DNA from: Rheinheimera sp. 4Y26
Lineage (GTDB): Bacteria > Pseudomonadota > Gammaproteobacteria > Enterobacterales > Alteromonadaceae
Direction: 5' to 3'
Assembly: GCF_025245835.1 (NCBI RefSeq)
Contig: NZ_JAOBWS010000006.1
Span: 124,001 to 188,000 of the forward strand
DNA length: 64,000 nucleotides
Shown here: piece by piece, positions 54,957 through 64,000 of the stretch
Layout: the number at the start of each line of letters is the position of its first letter
Position numbering within the stretch: position 1 is the first letter of the stretch
Position numbers and translations under genes: made by a program
The notes under the pieces: generated by a model
What the model was told of the DNA's origin: nothing
Database searches by the model: none
What the model saw: the letters and a program-made list of their open reading frames with translations, nothing else

Positions 54957-55214
54957 ATGGACATTAAACAAATTGAACAACGCTTAACCGAACAACTAAA
55001 TCTGGTTGAGGTGTATGTCAGTGCTGATGGCAGTCATTATGCAGTGACCGCGGTGGGTGAATGTTTTGACGGCTTAAGCCGGGTCAAACAACAACAACTG
55101 GTGTACGCACCGCTGATGGCTGAAATTGCCGATGGTTCTATTCATGCCTTATCCATCAAAGCCTTCACGCCAACGCAATGGCGTCGTGAAAAACTTCTTA
55201 ATCCTCCGGTGTAA
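54957..55214 (+). CDS. ibaG: BolA-family protein IbaG
   Basis: 85 residues from ATG 54957. VEVYVSADGSHYAVTAVGECFDGLSRVKQQQLVYAPLMAEIADGSIHALSIKAFTPTQW closely follows E. coli IbaG (YrbA). BolA proteins pair with monothiol glutaredoxins in iron-sulfur handling; IbaG is also linked to acid stress. It is 6 bp upstream of murA, the conserved arrangement. Confidence 0.95.
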   Translation: MDIKQIEQRLTEQLNLVEVYVSADGSHYAVTAVGECFDGLSRVKQQQLVYAPLMAEIADGSIHALSIKAFTPTQWRREKLLNPPV

Positions 55215-56483
<1,269 letters not shown>

Positions 56484-56494
56484 GCTGCTTGTGT

Positions 56495-56529
56495 AAAAAT
56501 AAACCCGCCATTTGGCGGGTTTATTTTTT
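56495..56529. terminator. Bidirectional terminator between murA and degS
   Basis: AATAAACCCGCCA-TT-TGGCGGGTTTATT with A-run before and T-run after, 12 bp past the murA stop. The same stem with U-run reads in the minus direction 125 bp past degS, so it can serve both. The rest of the 171-bp gap shows no gene. Confidence 0.9.
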
Positions 56530-56654
56530 ATAAAACGAAGTCAGGTTTTCTAACGGTTACAAGTTTGGCGTCGGGCTGCTGTCGATCCATTCACACTAAG
56601 GTGTGCCGCAGCGGAGCAGTGCAATTCGGTTTCAGTATGCCTGCACAAGCTGTA

Positions 56655-57779
56655 TTAGTCGGTATCGCTTCTTACACCAATACGGGTTGGGATCAACATC
56701 CGTTCGCCGCGGCGTTCAATCAGAATTTGTACTTGGGTGTCAGGTGCAGCTTCTGCAACTAAATCAAGCGCCTGACCGACGCTGGTTAAGGTTACGCCGG
56801 CCATTTCCAGCAAAATATCATCAGCTTGTAAACCTGAAACAGCAGCAGGGCCAAAAGCGTCCACTTCGGTAATTTTCATGCCATAAAAATGCTGGGCTGT
56901 GGACACCTGCCGTTCGCCGGCTGAATTGATCACAGGTTCGCCACTTAACCCCAGATAACCGCGCACCACCCGGCCATGTTTAATCAGTTTTTCCATGACG
57001 GTATGGGCCAGTTTATAAGGTACGGCAAAAAAGATGCCCTGAACTTCGAGATTGCGCTGACGCTGGAAAGCAGCGGTGTTAATGCCAACCAGCACGCCAT
57101 TGCTGTTAACCAGGGCGCCACCAGAGTTACCGGCGTTAATGGCTGCGTCCATTTGCATGAAGTCGGTGTAAGTGTTGGTGCTGAGGCCAGCACGGCCCGT
57201 GGCACTGATAATGCCCTGAGTAATAGACTGACCTAAATTCAGCGGGTTACCTATAGCAAGCACCAAATCACCCACCTGAGGTTCCAGATTCGGTTGTTGT
57301 GGGATCACTGGCAGATCGGTGGCCTGCACATATAACACGGCGAGGTCGGTCATGCGATCCTGACCAATCAGAATGGCTTCAAGCTGGCGTCCGTCCTGCA
57401 GCGCAACCACAATTTGGTCAGCACCATTGACCACATGGTAGTTGGTTAGAATATAACCATCGGCACGCATGATCACACCTGAGCCTAAAGACTGATTCTG
57501 AATAATACGGCGCTGGTAAGAGCGGGGGTCTTGTTGAGTGCTGACGGTATAAACATTCACCACTGAAGGGGCTGCAGCCCTGACGGCTCTGGCATAAGAA
57601 ATTGCTGCAGGTTCTGCTTCATGGTTACTGAATAACTGGCTGAGTTGAAACTGACCGTTTTGTTGGAAAAACAACAGCCATAACAGCGCGAGCGCCAGGC
57701 CATACGCTATGCTTTTTATAATAAAAATCAATTGTTTAGCCACGGTTTGTATCAATGCCAGCCAAAGTGGTATCAGCAT
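56655..57779 (-). CDS. degS: Site-1 protease DegS (sigma-E stress protease)
   Basis: 374 residues from ATG 57779; the start is uncertain because no ribosome site stands out, and a GTG at 57743 or a further upstream start are possible. An N-terminal membrane anchor (IAYGLALALLWLLFF) precedes the trypsin-like domain, with His in TNYHVVNGADQ, Asp in TDLAVLYV and Ser in GNSGGALVN, then one PDZ domain. DegS cuts RseA when PDZ binds misfolded porin tails. It is downstream of degQ and its terminator. Confidence 0.94.
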   Translation of the reverse strand: MLIPLWLALIQTVAKQLIFIIKSIAYGLALALLWLLFFQQNGQFQLSQLFSNHEAEPAAISYARAVRAAAPSVVNVYTVSTQQDPRSYQRRIIQNQSLGSGVIMRADGYILTNYHVVNGADQIVVALQDGRQLEAILIGQDRMTDLAVLYVQATDLPVIPQQPNLEPQVGDLVLAIGNPLNLGQSITQGIISATGRAGLSTNTYTDFMQMDAAINAGNSGGALVNSNGVLVGINTAAFQRQRNLEVQGIFFAVPYKLAHTVMEKLIKHGRVVRGYLGLSGEPVINSAGERQVSTAQHFYGMKITEVDAFGPAAVSGLQADDILLEMAGVTLTSVGQALDLVAEAAPDTQVQILIERRGERMLIPTRIGVRSDTD

Positions 57780-57819
57780 AACATTGTTCGGGGGCAAGCT
57801 GTAGCAGAAAAAAGTAACG

Positions 57820-57860
57820 AAAAACAAACAACAAGGCCGCAGTCCGGAAAGACTGCGGCC
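57820..57860 (-). terminator. Intrinsic terminator of degQ
   Basis: GGCCGCAGTC-N6-GACTGCGGCC (57835-57860), followed in the minus direction by TTGTTGTTTGTTTTT, 20 bp past the degQ stop. Confidence 0.88.
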
Positions 57861-57880
57861 TGCAGAGCATATAAAACGGC

Positions 57881-59242
57881 TTAGCGGATCAGCACATAAT
57901 AAACGCTGTCTTCGCGTTGTACCTGCAGGGCAATGACGCCCTGGGCTTTACTCAGCACTTCCCGAAGTTCAGCAACAGTGTCCACTTTGGTGCGGGCCAC
58001 GCCAATAATCACATCGCCTTTTTGCAGACCAAGCCGTGCAGCAGGCGAGCCATTGGCCACCTCAGAAATCATCACACCCGGTGTGCCATCAGCAGTTTTG
58101 CCGTTGGCAAAGTTGGCACCGGCCAGCATTTCATGCAAGTTACCCGCAGTGACATTGGCCTGATCGGCCGCTGACAGTTTTACTGAGACATCCAGCTGCT
58201 TATCTTCACGCAGAAGGCCAAGTTTTACCGATTTACCTACACCTAAAGTACCCACTTTGGCGCGCAGTTCAGACATGGACGAAATGGTTTTACCGTTGAG
58301 GCTGACAATGACGTCACCGGACTTGATGCCTGCTTTATCGGCACCACTGTCTGGCGTAACCCGGCCAACAAAAACCCCTTTGGATGATTTTACTTTCATC
58401 GCTTTGGCGAGCTCGGCATTCAGATCATTACCTTCAATGCCCAGCACACCCCGTTTAACTTCACCGTATTCAATAATTTGACTGACCAGGTTATTCATCA
58501 TGGTGGATGGAATGGCAAAACCTATACCGATATTGCCGCCATTCGGGCCCAGAATAGCGGTGTTAATACCTATCAGCTCGCCTCTGAGGTTCACCAGGGC
58601 GCCACCAGAGTTGCCACTGTTGATCGCAGCATCGGTTTGAATGAAATCTTCATATTTTTCAATATTTAAACCGCCACGACCCAGAGCGCTGACAATACCG
58701 GAAGTGACTGTCTGGCCTAAACCAAAGGGGTTACCGATGGCGACGGTAAAGTCACCAACACGCAGATTGTCTGAATCTGCAATTTTAATGGCAGTCAGGT
58801 TGTCAGCTTTAATCTGTAACAGCGCGATATCACTGTCCGGATCTTCGCCGATCTTTTTTGCTTCGAAGGTCCGGCCATCAGTCAGGGTCACCTGAATTTC
58901 ACTGGCCTGATTAATGACATGAGAGTTGGTCACCACATAACCTTTGGCAGCGTCAATAATCACGCCCGATCCCAGACCGCGGAAAGGCTGTTCACGACGC
59001 AGTTCATTCTGACCAAAAAATTGCTGGAAGGCGTCCGGCAGACGTTGCCGCACTTCACGGTTACCAGCTACGTTAATATTCACAACGGCTGGTGTTACTT
59101 TTTCCAGCATTGGTGCCAGGCTTGGCATTTGTTCACCGGATTCGGCGCCAAAAAATGGTAATTTAGCAGAGACCGGCAGAGGATTTGTCAACAGGAAGGC
59201 AGCCAGCACGCTGGCGGTGACAACAGATAACTTCATTTTCAT
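57881..59242 (-). CDS. degQ: Periplasmic Do-type serine protease DegQ/DegP
   Basis: 453 residues with a signal peptide (VTASVLAAFLLTNPLPVSA). Catalytic residues are His in VTNSHVINQASE, Asp in DSDIALLQIKA and Ser in DAAINSGNSGGALVNLRGE; two PDZ domains follow (about 250-340 and 365-450). The length and short loop favour DegQ over DegP. It degrades or refolds periplasmic proteins. GGAG lies 12 bases before the first ATG; a second ATG two codons later is possible. Confidence 0.95.
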   Translation of the reverse strand: MKMKLSVVTASVLAAFLLTNPLPVSAKLPFFGAESGEQMPSLAPMLEKVTPAVVNINVAGNREVRQRLPDAFQQFFGQNELRREQPFRGLGSGVIIDAAKGYVVTNSHVINQASEIQVTLTDGRTFEAKKIGEDPDSDIALLQIKADNLTAIKIADSDNLRVGDFTVAIGNPFGLGQTVTSGIVSALGRGGLNIEKYEDFIQTDAAINSGNSGGALVNLRGELIGINTAILGPNGGNIGIGFAIPSTMMNNLVSQIIEYGEVKRGVLGIEGNDLNAELAKAMKVKSSKGVFVGRVTPDSGADKAGIKSGDVIVSLNGKTISSMSELRAKVGTLGVGKSVKLGLLREDKQLDVSVKLSAADQANVTAGNLHEMLAGANFANGKTADGTPGVMISEVANGSPAARLGLQKGDVIIGVARTKVDTVAELREVLSKAQGVIALQVQREDSVYYVLIR

Positions 59243-59300
59243 TTGGGGTTTGTCTCCATGGGAACACTGCCTCTAGAGACTCACCCCAATAAAAAAAGTT

Positions 59301-59756
59301 TCAGACTTCAGATTTTTTTTCTGTCGGGAAAGTTTTTAATATACCGCTGGAATGCCCCGCATAATCAAGCGGTTGCTCAGTGCGAACTTCAGCTTTTCTG
59401 CGGCGTTTCTCGTCGATTTGGTCAATAGATAACCGGATCTGTTCAGCAGTATCTGTCGATAAATAGTTCAGTTCAGTGTTTTCGCTATAACCAGGGCGCT
59501 GAATCAGCTGCATCTTGGTTCTGGCCATGTGGCGGGCAATTTTTTCATAATTGTCCTGCAACTGCGCCATAAGCTGATGGGTGGTATCCAGATGGTGCGA
59601 AACGTCGTTGCGGTATTTCTGTAATTGCTGGCGGCTTTCATCCAGCTCCAGCTGTAATTTATGCTGATTAAACTGGCGTAAACTGAAAAGACGGGCGGCT
59701 ACTGCACCTGCCACCAAACCTGCGGCAAACCAGATCAATGCCATAGATAAACTCAT
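59301..59756 (-). CDS. zapG: DUF1043 cell-division/envelope protein ZapG (YhcB)
   Basis: 151 residues. One N-terminal helix (ALIWFAAGLVAGAVAARLF) is followed by a coiled coil and a polar C-terminus. LELDESRQQLQKYRNDVSHHLDTTHQLMAQLQDNYEKIARHM is the DUF1043 signature. In E. coli YhcB links division, cell shape and envelope synthesis. CAGGAG lies 5 bases before the ATG. It faces away from zapE. Confidence 0.93.
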   Translation of the reverse strand: MSLSMALIWFAAGLVAGAVAARLFSLRQFNQHKLQLELDESRQQLQKYRNDVSHHLDTTHQLMAQLQDNYEKIARHMARTKMQLIQRPGYSENTELNYLSTDTAEQIRLSIDQIDEKRRRKAEVRTEQPLDYAGHSSGILKTFPTEKKSEV

Positions 59757-59863
59757 ACAAACTCCTGAAAACTGCTCAAATCTTTTCTAGTGTAACCTAA
59801 CTTGTTAAACACAGTGGTAAGGCGTGTTACTATACCAGCTAATTTTAATCGTCTGAATGGCCA

Positions 59864-60976
59864 ATGCCGTCTGCAGTTCATACCATGACACCACAGCAAA
59901 AGTATCAGCTTGATTTACAGCGCCCGGATTTTCATTTTGATGCGGCTCAGCAAGATGCCGTAACTCAGTTGCAAAGGTTGTATGACGATTTTTGCCAGCT
60001 GCAGCCGGTCAAAGCCACATTCTGGCAAAAGCTAACCGGCAAACAGCCACAGCAACAGCCGCTACGCGGTTTATATTTCTGGGGTGGGGTTGGCCGCGGC
60101 AAAACTTATCTGGTGGACACTTTTTTTGATTGCCTGCCAACGGAGCGAAAATTACGTATTCACTTTCACCGTTTTATGCACAAAGTGCATGAAGATTTGG
60201 CGGAATTGGCCGGTCAGCCCAATCCACTGGAACTGGTGGCCGACCGTTTTAAAGCGCAAACCGACATCTTGTGTTTTGACGAGTTTTTTGTCTCCGATAT
60301 TACCGATGCGATGATTCTGGGCACCCTGATGCAGGCGCTTTTTGCCCGTGGTATCACGCTGGTCGCTACGTCCAATATTGAACCTGATGGTCTTTATAAA
60401 AATGGTTTGCAACGGGCGCGTTTTTTACCGGCCATTGCACTCATTAAACAGCACACGGAAATCGTCAATGTCGACAGCGGTATCGACTATCGCCTGCGGA
60501 CTTTAACTCAAGCCGAAATTTACCATTCACCGCTTGATCAGGCAGCTCAGGACAATTTGCTGAGTTATTTTAATGCGTTATCGCTGGAGCCACGCCAGCA
60601 GCATGCGGTGATTGAAATAGCGCACCGTAAATTACAAACCTGCTGGGAAGCTGAAGGTGTAGTGTGGTTTGAATTTAGTGAGCTGTGTGAGTCAGCCCGC
60701 AGTCAGTATGACTATATGGAACTCAGTAAAATTTATCACACTGTGCTGCTGGCCAATGTCCGGGTGATGGGGCAAAGCAACGATGATGTAGCGCGGCGCT
60801 TTATTGCTCTGGTGGATGAGTTTTACGAGCGCAAAGTCAAACTGATTATTTCTGCCGAAGTGCCGATGGAGCAACTGTACAGTCAGGGTATTTTATCCTT
60901 TGAATTTAAACGCTGTTTAAGCCGGTTGCAGGAAATGCAGTCGCACGATTATCTGGCGTTGGCGCATTTGCCATAA
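59864..60976 (+). CDS. zapE: Cell division ATPase ZapE (AFG1-like)
   Basis: 370 residues. Walker A is in LYFWGGVGRGKTYLVDTFFD, Walker B in DILCFDEFFVSDITDAMIL, and LVATSNIEPDGLYKNGLQRARFLPAI supplies the sensor region. ZapE is an AFG1-family ATPase that joins the Z ring late in division. A second ATG at 59885 could be used. It is upstream of rplM-rpsI. Confidence 0.96.
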   Translation: MPSAVHTMTPQQKYQLDLQRPDFHFDAAQQDAVTQLQRLYDDFCQLQPVKATFWQKLTGKQPQQQPLRGLYFWGGVGRGKTYLVDTFFDCLPTERKLRIHFHRFMHKVHEDLAELAGQPNPLELVADRFKAQTDILCFDEFFVSDITDAMILGTLMQALFARGITLVATSNIEPDGLYKNGLQRARFLPAIALIKQHTEIVNVDSGIDYRLRTLTQAEIYHSPLDQAAQDNLLSYFNALSLEPRQQHAVIEIAHRKLQTCWEAEGVVWFEFSELCESARSQYDYMELSKIYHTVLLANVRVMGQSNDDVARRFIALVDEFYERKVKLIISAEVPMEQLYSQGILSFEFKRCLSRLQEMQSHDYLALAHLP

Positions 60977-61022
60977 CGCTTTTGCTGACGTGCGCCGCAA
61001 GCTGATTTTTTTCGAAAAAAAG

Positions 61023-61051
61023 CTGTTATTTGCCATTGGTTAATATATAAT
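61023..61051 (+). promoter_or_regulatory. rplM-rpsI promoter
   Basis: TATAAT at 61046-61051 with CTGTTA 17 bases upstream as a poor -35, and an immediately following GC-rich stretch (CCGCGGCCGGCCC). A GC-rich discriminator is typical of ppGpp-controlled ribosomal promoters. The leader to rplM would be about 125 bases. Confidence 0.55.
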
Positions 61052-61184
61052 CCGCGGCCGGCCCACGTTACAGCCTGAATCTGCCGTAGCCTGGCAGTTT
61101 GATGAACTCGAAGGGGTTCGATAAACGACATAATCTTTGCCCGAAGGTTATGTGAGGTGTAACTGATAATTTTTGGATAGTTTG

Positions 61185-61613
61185 ATGAAAACTTTTACTG
61201 CTAAACCAGAAAGCGTAACTCGCGACTGGTATGTTGTTGATGCTGCAGGTAAAACCCTGGGTCGTATCGCAACTGAAATCGCTCTTCGTTTACGCGGAAA
61301 GCACAAGCCAGAATACACGCCACACGTTGACACCGGCGACTACATCATCGTAGTTAACGCTGACAAAGTGACTGTAACTGGCAACAAAGCGAAAAACAAA
61401 AAGTACTACTCTCACTCTGGTTTCCCAGGTGGCATCAAAGAAATCACTTTCGAGAAGCTGCTGGAAAAGAAACCTGAGATGGTACTTGAGACTGCGATCA
61501 AAGGCATGCTGCCAAAGGGTCCACTGGGTCGCGCTATGTTCCGTAAGTTGAAAGTGTATGCAGGCGCCGAGCATCAGCACGCTGCCCAGCAACCACAAGT
61601 TTTAGACATCTAA
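61185..61613 (+). CDS. rplM: 50S ribosomal protein L13
   Basis: 142 residues from ATG 61185, the E. coli length and start ([20 protein letters not shown]). The conserved [16 protein letters not shown] and [22 protein letters not shown] are present. It forms an operon with rpsI 15 bp downstream. E. coli L13 represses its own mRNA; the structured leader here may do the same. Confidence 0.98.
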   Translation: MKTFTAKPESVTRDWYVVDAAGKTLGRIATEIALRLRGKHKPEYTPHVDTGDYIIVVNADKVTVTGNKAKNKKYYSHSGFPGGIKEITFEKLLEKKPEMVLETAIKGMLPKGPLGRAMFRKLKVYAGAEHQHAAQQPQVLDI

Positions 61614-61628
61614 GCGGAGCATATCGAT

Positions 61629-62021
61629 ATGGCACAGAATCAATATTACGGTACTGGTCGTCGTAAGACCTCTACAGCACGTGTATTCCTGAAAGCGGGC
61701 GCTGGTAACATCGTTATCAACCAACGCACTATCACTGAATACTTCGGTCGTGAAACTGCTCGTATGGTTGTGATGCAACCATTAGAGTTAGTTGAAATGG
61801 TTGGCAAGTTTGACATGTACATCACTGTTAAAGGTGGTGGTATTTCTGGTCAGGCCGGTGCTATCCGTCACGGTATCACCCGTGCATTAATGGAGTTCGA
61901 CGAAACTCTGCGTCCAGCACTGCGTAAAGCCGGTTTCGTAACCCGCGATGCGCGTCAGGTTGAACGTAAGAAAGTCGGTCTGCATAAAGCCCGTAAACGT
62001 CCACAGTACTCAAAACGTTAA
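61629..62021 (+). CDS. rpsI: 30S ribosomal protein S9
   Basis: 130 residues ending in the conserved [17 protein letters not shown] tail that reaches P-site tRNA. The opening [27 protein letters not shown] is typical. GGAG lies 11 bases before the ATG. Confidence 0.98.
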   Translation: MAQNQYYGTGRRKTSTARVFLKAGAGNIVINQRTITEYFGRETARMVVMQPLELVEMVGKFDMYITVKGGGISGQAGAIRHGITRALMEFDETLRPALRKAGFVTRDARQVERKKVGLHKARKRPQYSKR

Positions 62022-62040
62022 TTCGTTTTTACTGTTGCAA

Positions 62041-62067
62041 AAAACCCGGCCTGTGCCGGGTTTTTTT
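62041..62067 (+). terminator. Intrinsic terminator of rplM-rpsI
   Basis: AAACCCGGC-CTGT-GCCGGGTTT and a seven-T run, 19 bp after the rpsI stop. Confidence 0.93.
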
Positions 62068-62512
62068 ATGGTTTGTTGCCACAGTTCTGGCGGGATAGCC
62101 AGTTGCTGCCGGCCCTGTTTTTATCAACCAATTCACTCAGTTTTGATGCAGCTGGTTCTTTTGCTATGCCCATTTGCTGATTGTGAATAACATTCGCCGC
62201 ATCTGATTGATTTCCCACTAAAGTCTTTGCTCATTTTTCACAAGCTGCTGCTATAGTTTGACGTTATGCCAGAAGTAACAAGGGGTTTGGGCGTTACTTT
62301 TTTGTAAAAATGCCGATGCTGGTTGCCAACCTTGTGCCGGATCAAACAAAAGCAAAAAAAATAGTCCTGGTGGAGCCAATAGATTCAGCCTAAATCCTTG
62401 TATCAGGCAGGGCTTTTCATTATGATCCGCCGTATTTTTCAACTTATAATAATCGCTGAAATTCAGCCGCTTAAATCGTGCAAAATTTAAGCGTTAACGT
62501 GGAGATGAGTGG
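62068..62512 (+). promoter_or_regulatory. petA upstream region
   Basis: 445 bp without a supported gene; short frames on both strands are unlike proteins. A TATAAT at 62445-62450 could be a -10 for petABC but has no clear -35. AACGTGGAGA just before 62513 supplies the ribosome site of petA. Confidence 0.35.
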
Positions 62513-63103
62513 ATGAGCAATGCGCCAGTCGATCATGGTCGCCGTCGCTTCCTCACTATCGCAACCTCAGTTGTAGGTGGCGTTGGTGCAGTTGGAGCAG
62601 CCGTTCCCTTTATTGCGTCCTGGAACCCGAGTGAAAAAGCCAAACAAGCTGGTGCTGCTGTCACAGCAAACATCGGCAAACTCGAGCCAGGTCAGTTAAT
62701 TCGGGTGGAATGGCGCGGTAAACCGGTTTGGGTTGTAAAACGTACCCCGGAAATGCTGGAAACCTTATCTAAGGTTGAAGGCCAGTTAAGAGACCCTGCT
62801 TCAGAAGAAGAACAACAACCGGCTTATGCCAAAAACCAGCATCGCTCGAAAAAGCCTGAAATTTTTGTGGCTGTTGGTATCTGTACCCACTTAGGTTGTT
62901 CTCCAACTTATAAAATGAGTGACTTCGACGCTCATGTTGAAGGTATCGCATCTGGTTTCTTCTGTCCTTGCCATGGTTCTACCTACGATATGGCAGGTCG
63001 GGTGTTCTCCGGCGTTCCGGCACCAAAAAACCTGATGATCCCACCATATATGTTCATTGATGACACGACAGTGATCATCGGTGCTGACGAGGGGACTGCC
63101 TGA
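62513..63103 (+). CDS. petA: Ubiquinol-cytochrome c reductase Rieske iron-sulfur subunit
   Basis: 196 residues. A twin-arginine N-terminus ([25 protein letters not shown]) anchors the protein. The 2Fe-2S ligands are in CTHLGC (124-129) and CPCHGS (151-156). It moves electrons from ubiquinol to cytochrome c1 in the bc1 complex. The stop overlaps the petB start (TGATG). Confidence 0.97.
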   Translation: MSNAPVDHGRRRFLTIATSVVGGVGAVGAAVPFIASWNPSEKAKQAGAAVTANIGKLEPGQLIRVEWRGKPVWVVKRTPEMLETLSKVEGQLRDPASEEEQQPAYAKNQHRSKKPEIFVAVGICTHLGCSPTYKMSDFDAHVEGIASGFFCPCHGSTYDMAGRVFSGVPAPKNLMIPPYMFIDDTTVIIGADEGTA

Positions 63104-64000
63104 TGTTTAAAAATTTCATGAACTGGATCGAATACCGTATGCCATTTATGGAGAAGATGAATCTCCATGTAATGCAGTATCCGGCGCCAAAAAACTTTAA
63201 CTTTTGGTACTTCTTTGGCTCATTAGCCATGTTAGTGCTGGTAAACCAGATCCTGACCGGTATCTGGTTAACAATGAACTTCGAACCTTCAGCTGAACGT
63301 GCTTTTGCGTCCGTTGAATATATTATGCGTGACGTCGACTACGGTTGGTTGTTGCGTTATATGCACTCCACCGGTGCTTCGGCATTCTTTGTGGTGGTGT
63401 ACCTGCACATGCTGCGCGGCATGATGTATGGTTCTTATCAGAAACCACGGGAACTGCTGTGGATCTTCGGTATGCTGATTTTCCTGGTGTTAATGGCTGA
63501 AGCCTTTATGGGTTATTTGCTGCCATGGGGTCAGATGTCGTTCTGGGGTGCACAGGTAATTATCTCTATCTTCGGTGTTATCCCAGGCATTGGTGATGAT
63601 TTAACGCTGTGGATCCGTGGTGACTACGTGATTTCAGGCGCTACCTTAAACCGTTTCTTTGCTCTGCATGTTATTGCACTGCCACTGGTATTAGTGATTC
63701 TGGTGTTCCTACACATTATTGCGCTGCATGAAGTGGGCTCAAACAACCCTGATGGTATCGATGTAAAACGTCCAAATGACGGCACTAAAATCGATAACAA
63801 CGTGTCAGACAAATTTACTTTCCACGAATATTTCACCAAAGGTGGCAAAAAAATCATTGTTGACGCTATTCCTTTCCACCCGTATTACACGGTGAAAGAT
63901 ATCGTTGGTGTGGTGGGTTTCCTGTTAGTGTTCTGTGCGGTTATTTTCTTTGCCCCTGAGGGTGGTGGCTTTTTCCTGGAACCGCCAAACTTTGAACCGG
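63103..64000 (+). CDS. petB: Cytochrome b of the bc1 complex, 3' end outside the window
   Basis: The frame runs from ATG 63103 to the window end (299 codons) without a stop. It opens [14 protein letters not shown] and contains LLRYMHSTGASAFFVVVYLHMLRG, with the first two haem-ligand histidines, then GYLLPWGQMSFWGAQVI and FFALHVIALPLVLVILVFLHIIALHE with the second pair. This is the quinone-binding, dihaem membrane subunit. The gene is cut by the window, not truncated in itself as far as visible. Confidence 0.97.
   Translation, partial: MFKNFMNWIEYRMPFMEKMNLHVMQYPAPKNFNFWYFFGSLAMLVLVNQILTGIWLTMNFEPSAERAFASVEYIMRDVDYGWLLRYMHSTGASAFFVVVYLHMLRGMMYGSYQKPRELLWIFGMLIFLVLMAEAFMGYLLPWGQMSFWGAQVIISIFGVIPGIGDDLTLWIRGDYVISGATLNRFFALHVIALPLVLVILVFLHIIALHEVGSNNPDGIDVKRPNDGTKIDNNVSDKFTFHEYFTKGGKKIIVDAIPFHPYYTVKDIVGVVGFLLVFCAVIFFAPEGGGFFLEPPNFEP

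Overview
The window is a gammaproteobacterial chromosome segment. Gene content and order point to the Rheinheimera/Alteromonadales neighbourhood: a lateral-type flagellar locus, a PnuT-type thiamine operon under a TPP riboswitch, kdsDC-lptCAB-rpoN-hpf-ptsN-rapZ-ptsO, mlaFEDCB-ibaG-murA, degQ/degS, zapE-rplM-rpsI-petAB. The assignment is by eye, without any search. I see no insertion sequence, integrase, tRNA, rRNA or CRISPR array.

Region 1 (1-16.6 kb) is a lateral flagellar cluster: the end of a fliEFGHIJ-type operon (fliH, fliI, fliJ), a membrane diguanylate cyclase on the opposite strand, a leftward flgA-flgM-flgN unit, and a rightward flgBCDEFGHIJKL operon preceded by a good sigma-54 promoter. 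A 335-residue coiled-coil protein that I cannot name ends the operon. FlgJ lacks the muramidase domain and FlgK and FlgL are short, as in lateral systems.

Region 2 (16.6-19.5 kb) is a small accessory block on the minus strand: a SAM methyltransferase, an HNH nuclease of McrA/COG3440-like build 15 bp downstream, and a membrane-anchored NERD-domain protein. It sits between the flagellar genes and housekeeping yicC and may be a DNA-processing or defence locus (inference).

Region 3 (19.6-30 kb) is mostly housekeeping: yicC, rph-pyrE, dgkA, coaBC-dut-slmA, radC, rpmB-rpmG and mutM, plus an orphan Omp85-like barrel and two small unknown proteins. Region 4 (30.1-34.1 kb) is a thiamine-acquisition operon: TPP riboswitch, TonB-dependent receptor, DUF77-type thiamine-binding protein, PnuT-type permease and an APH-fold kinase, which together would bring thiamine across both membranes and trap it by phosphorylation. 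Region 5 (34.1-44.6 kb) has a small HTH protein, an exported oligopeptidase B-like protease and two sodium/proton antiporter systems, NhaB and a six-gene Mrp operon with mrpA and mrpB fused.

Region 6 (44.6-64 kb) is conserved envelope and core machinery: PTS-Ntr and sigma-54 genes with LPS transport and Kdo synthesis leftward; the Mla phospholipid transporter, ibaG and murA rightward; zapG, degQ and degS leftward; zapE, rplM-rpsI and the cytochrome bc1 genes petA and petB (cut by the window end) rightward. RpoN, encoded here, is the sigma factor expected to read the lateral flagellar promoter at 6.4 kb.
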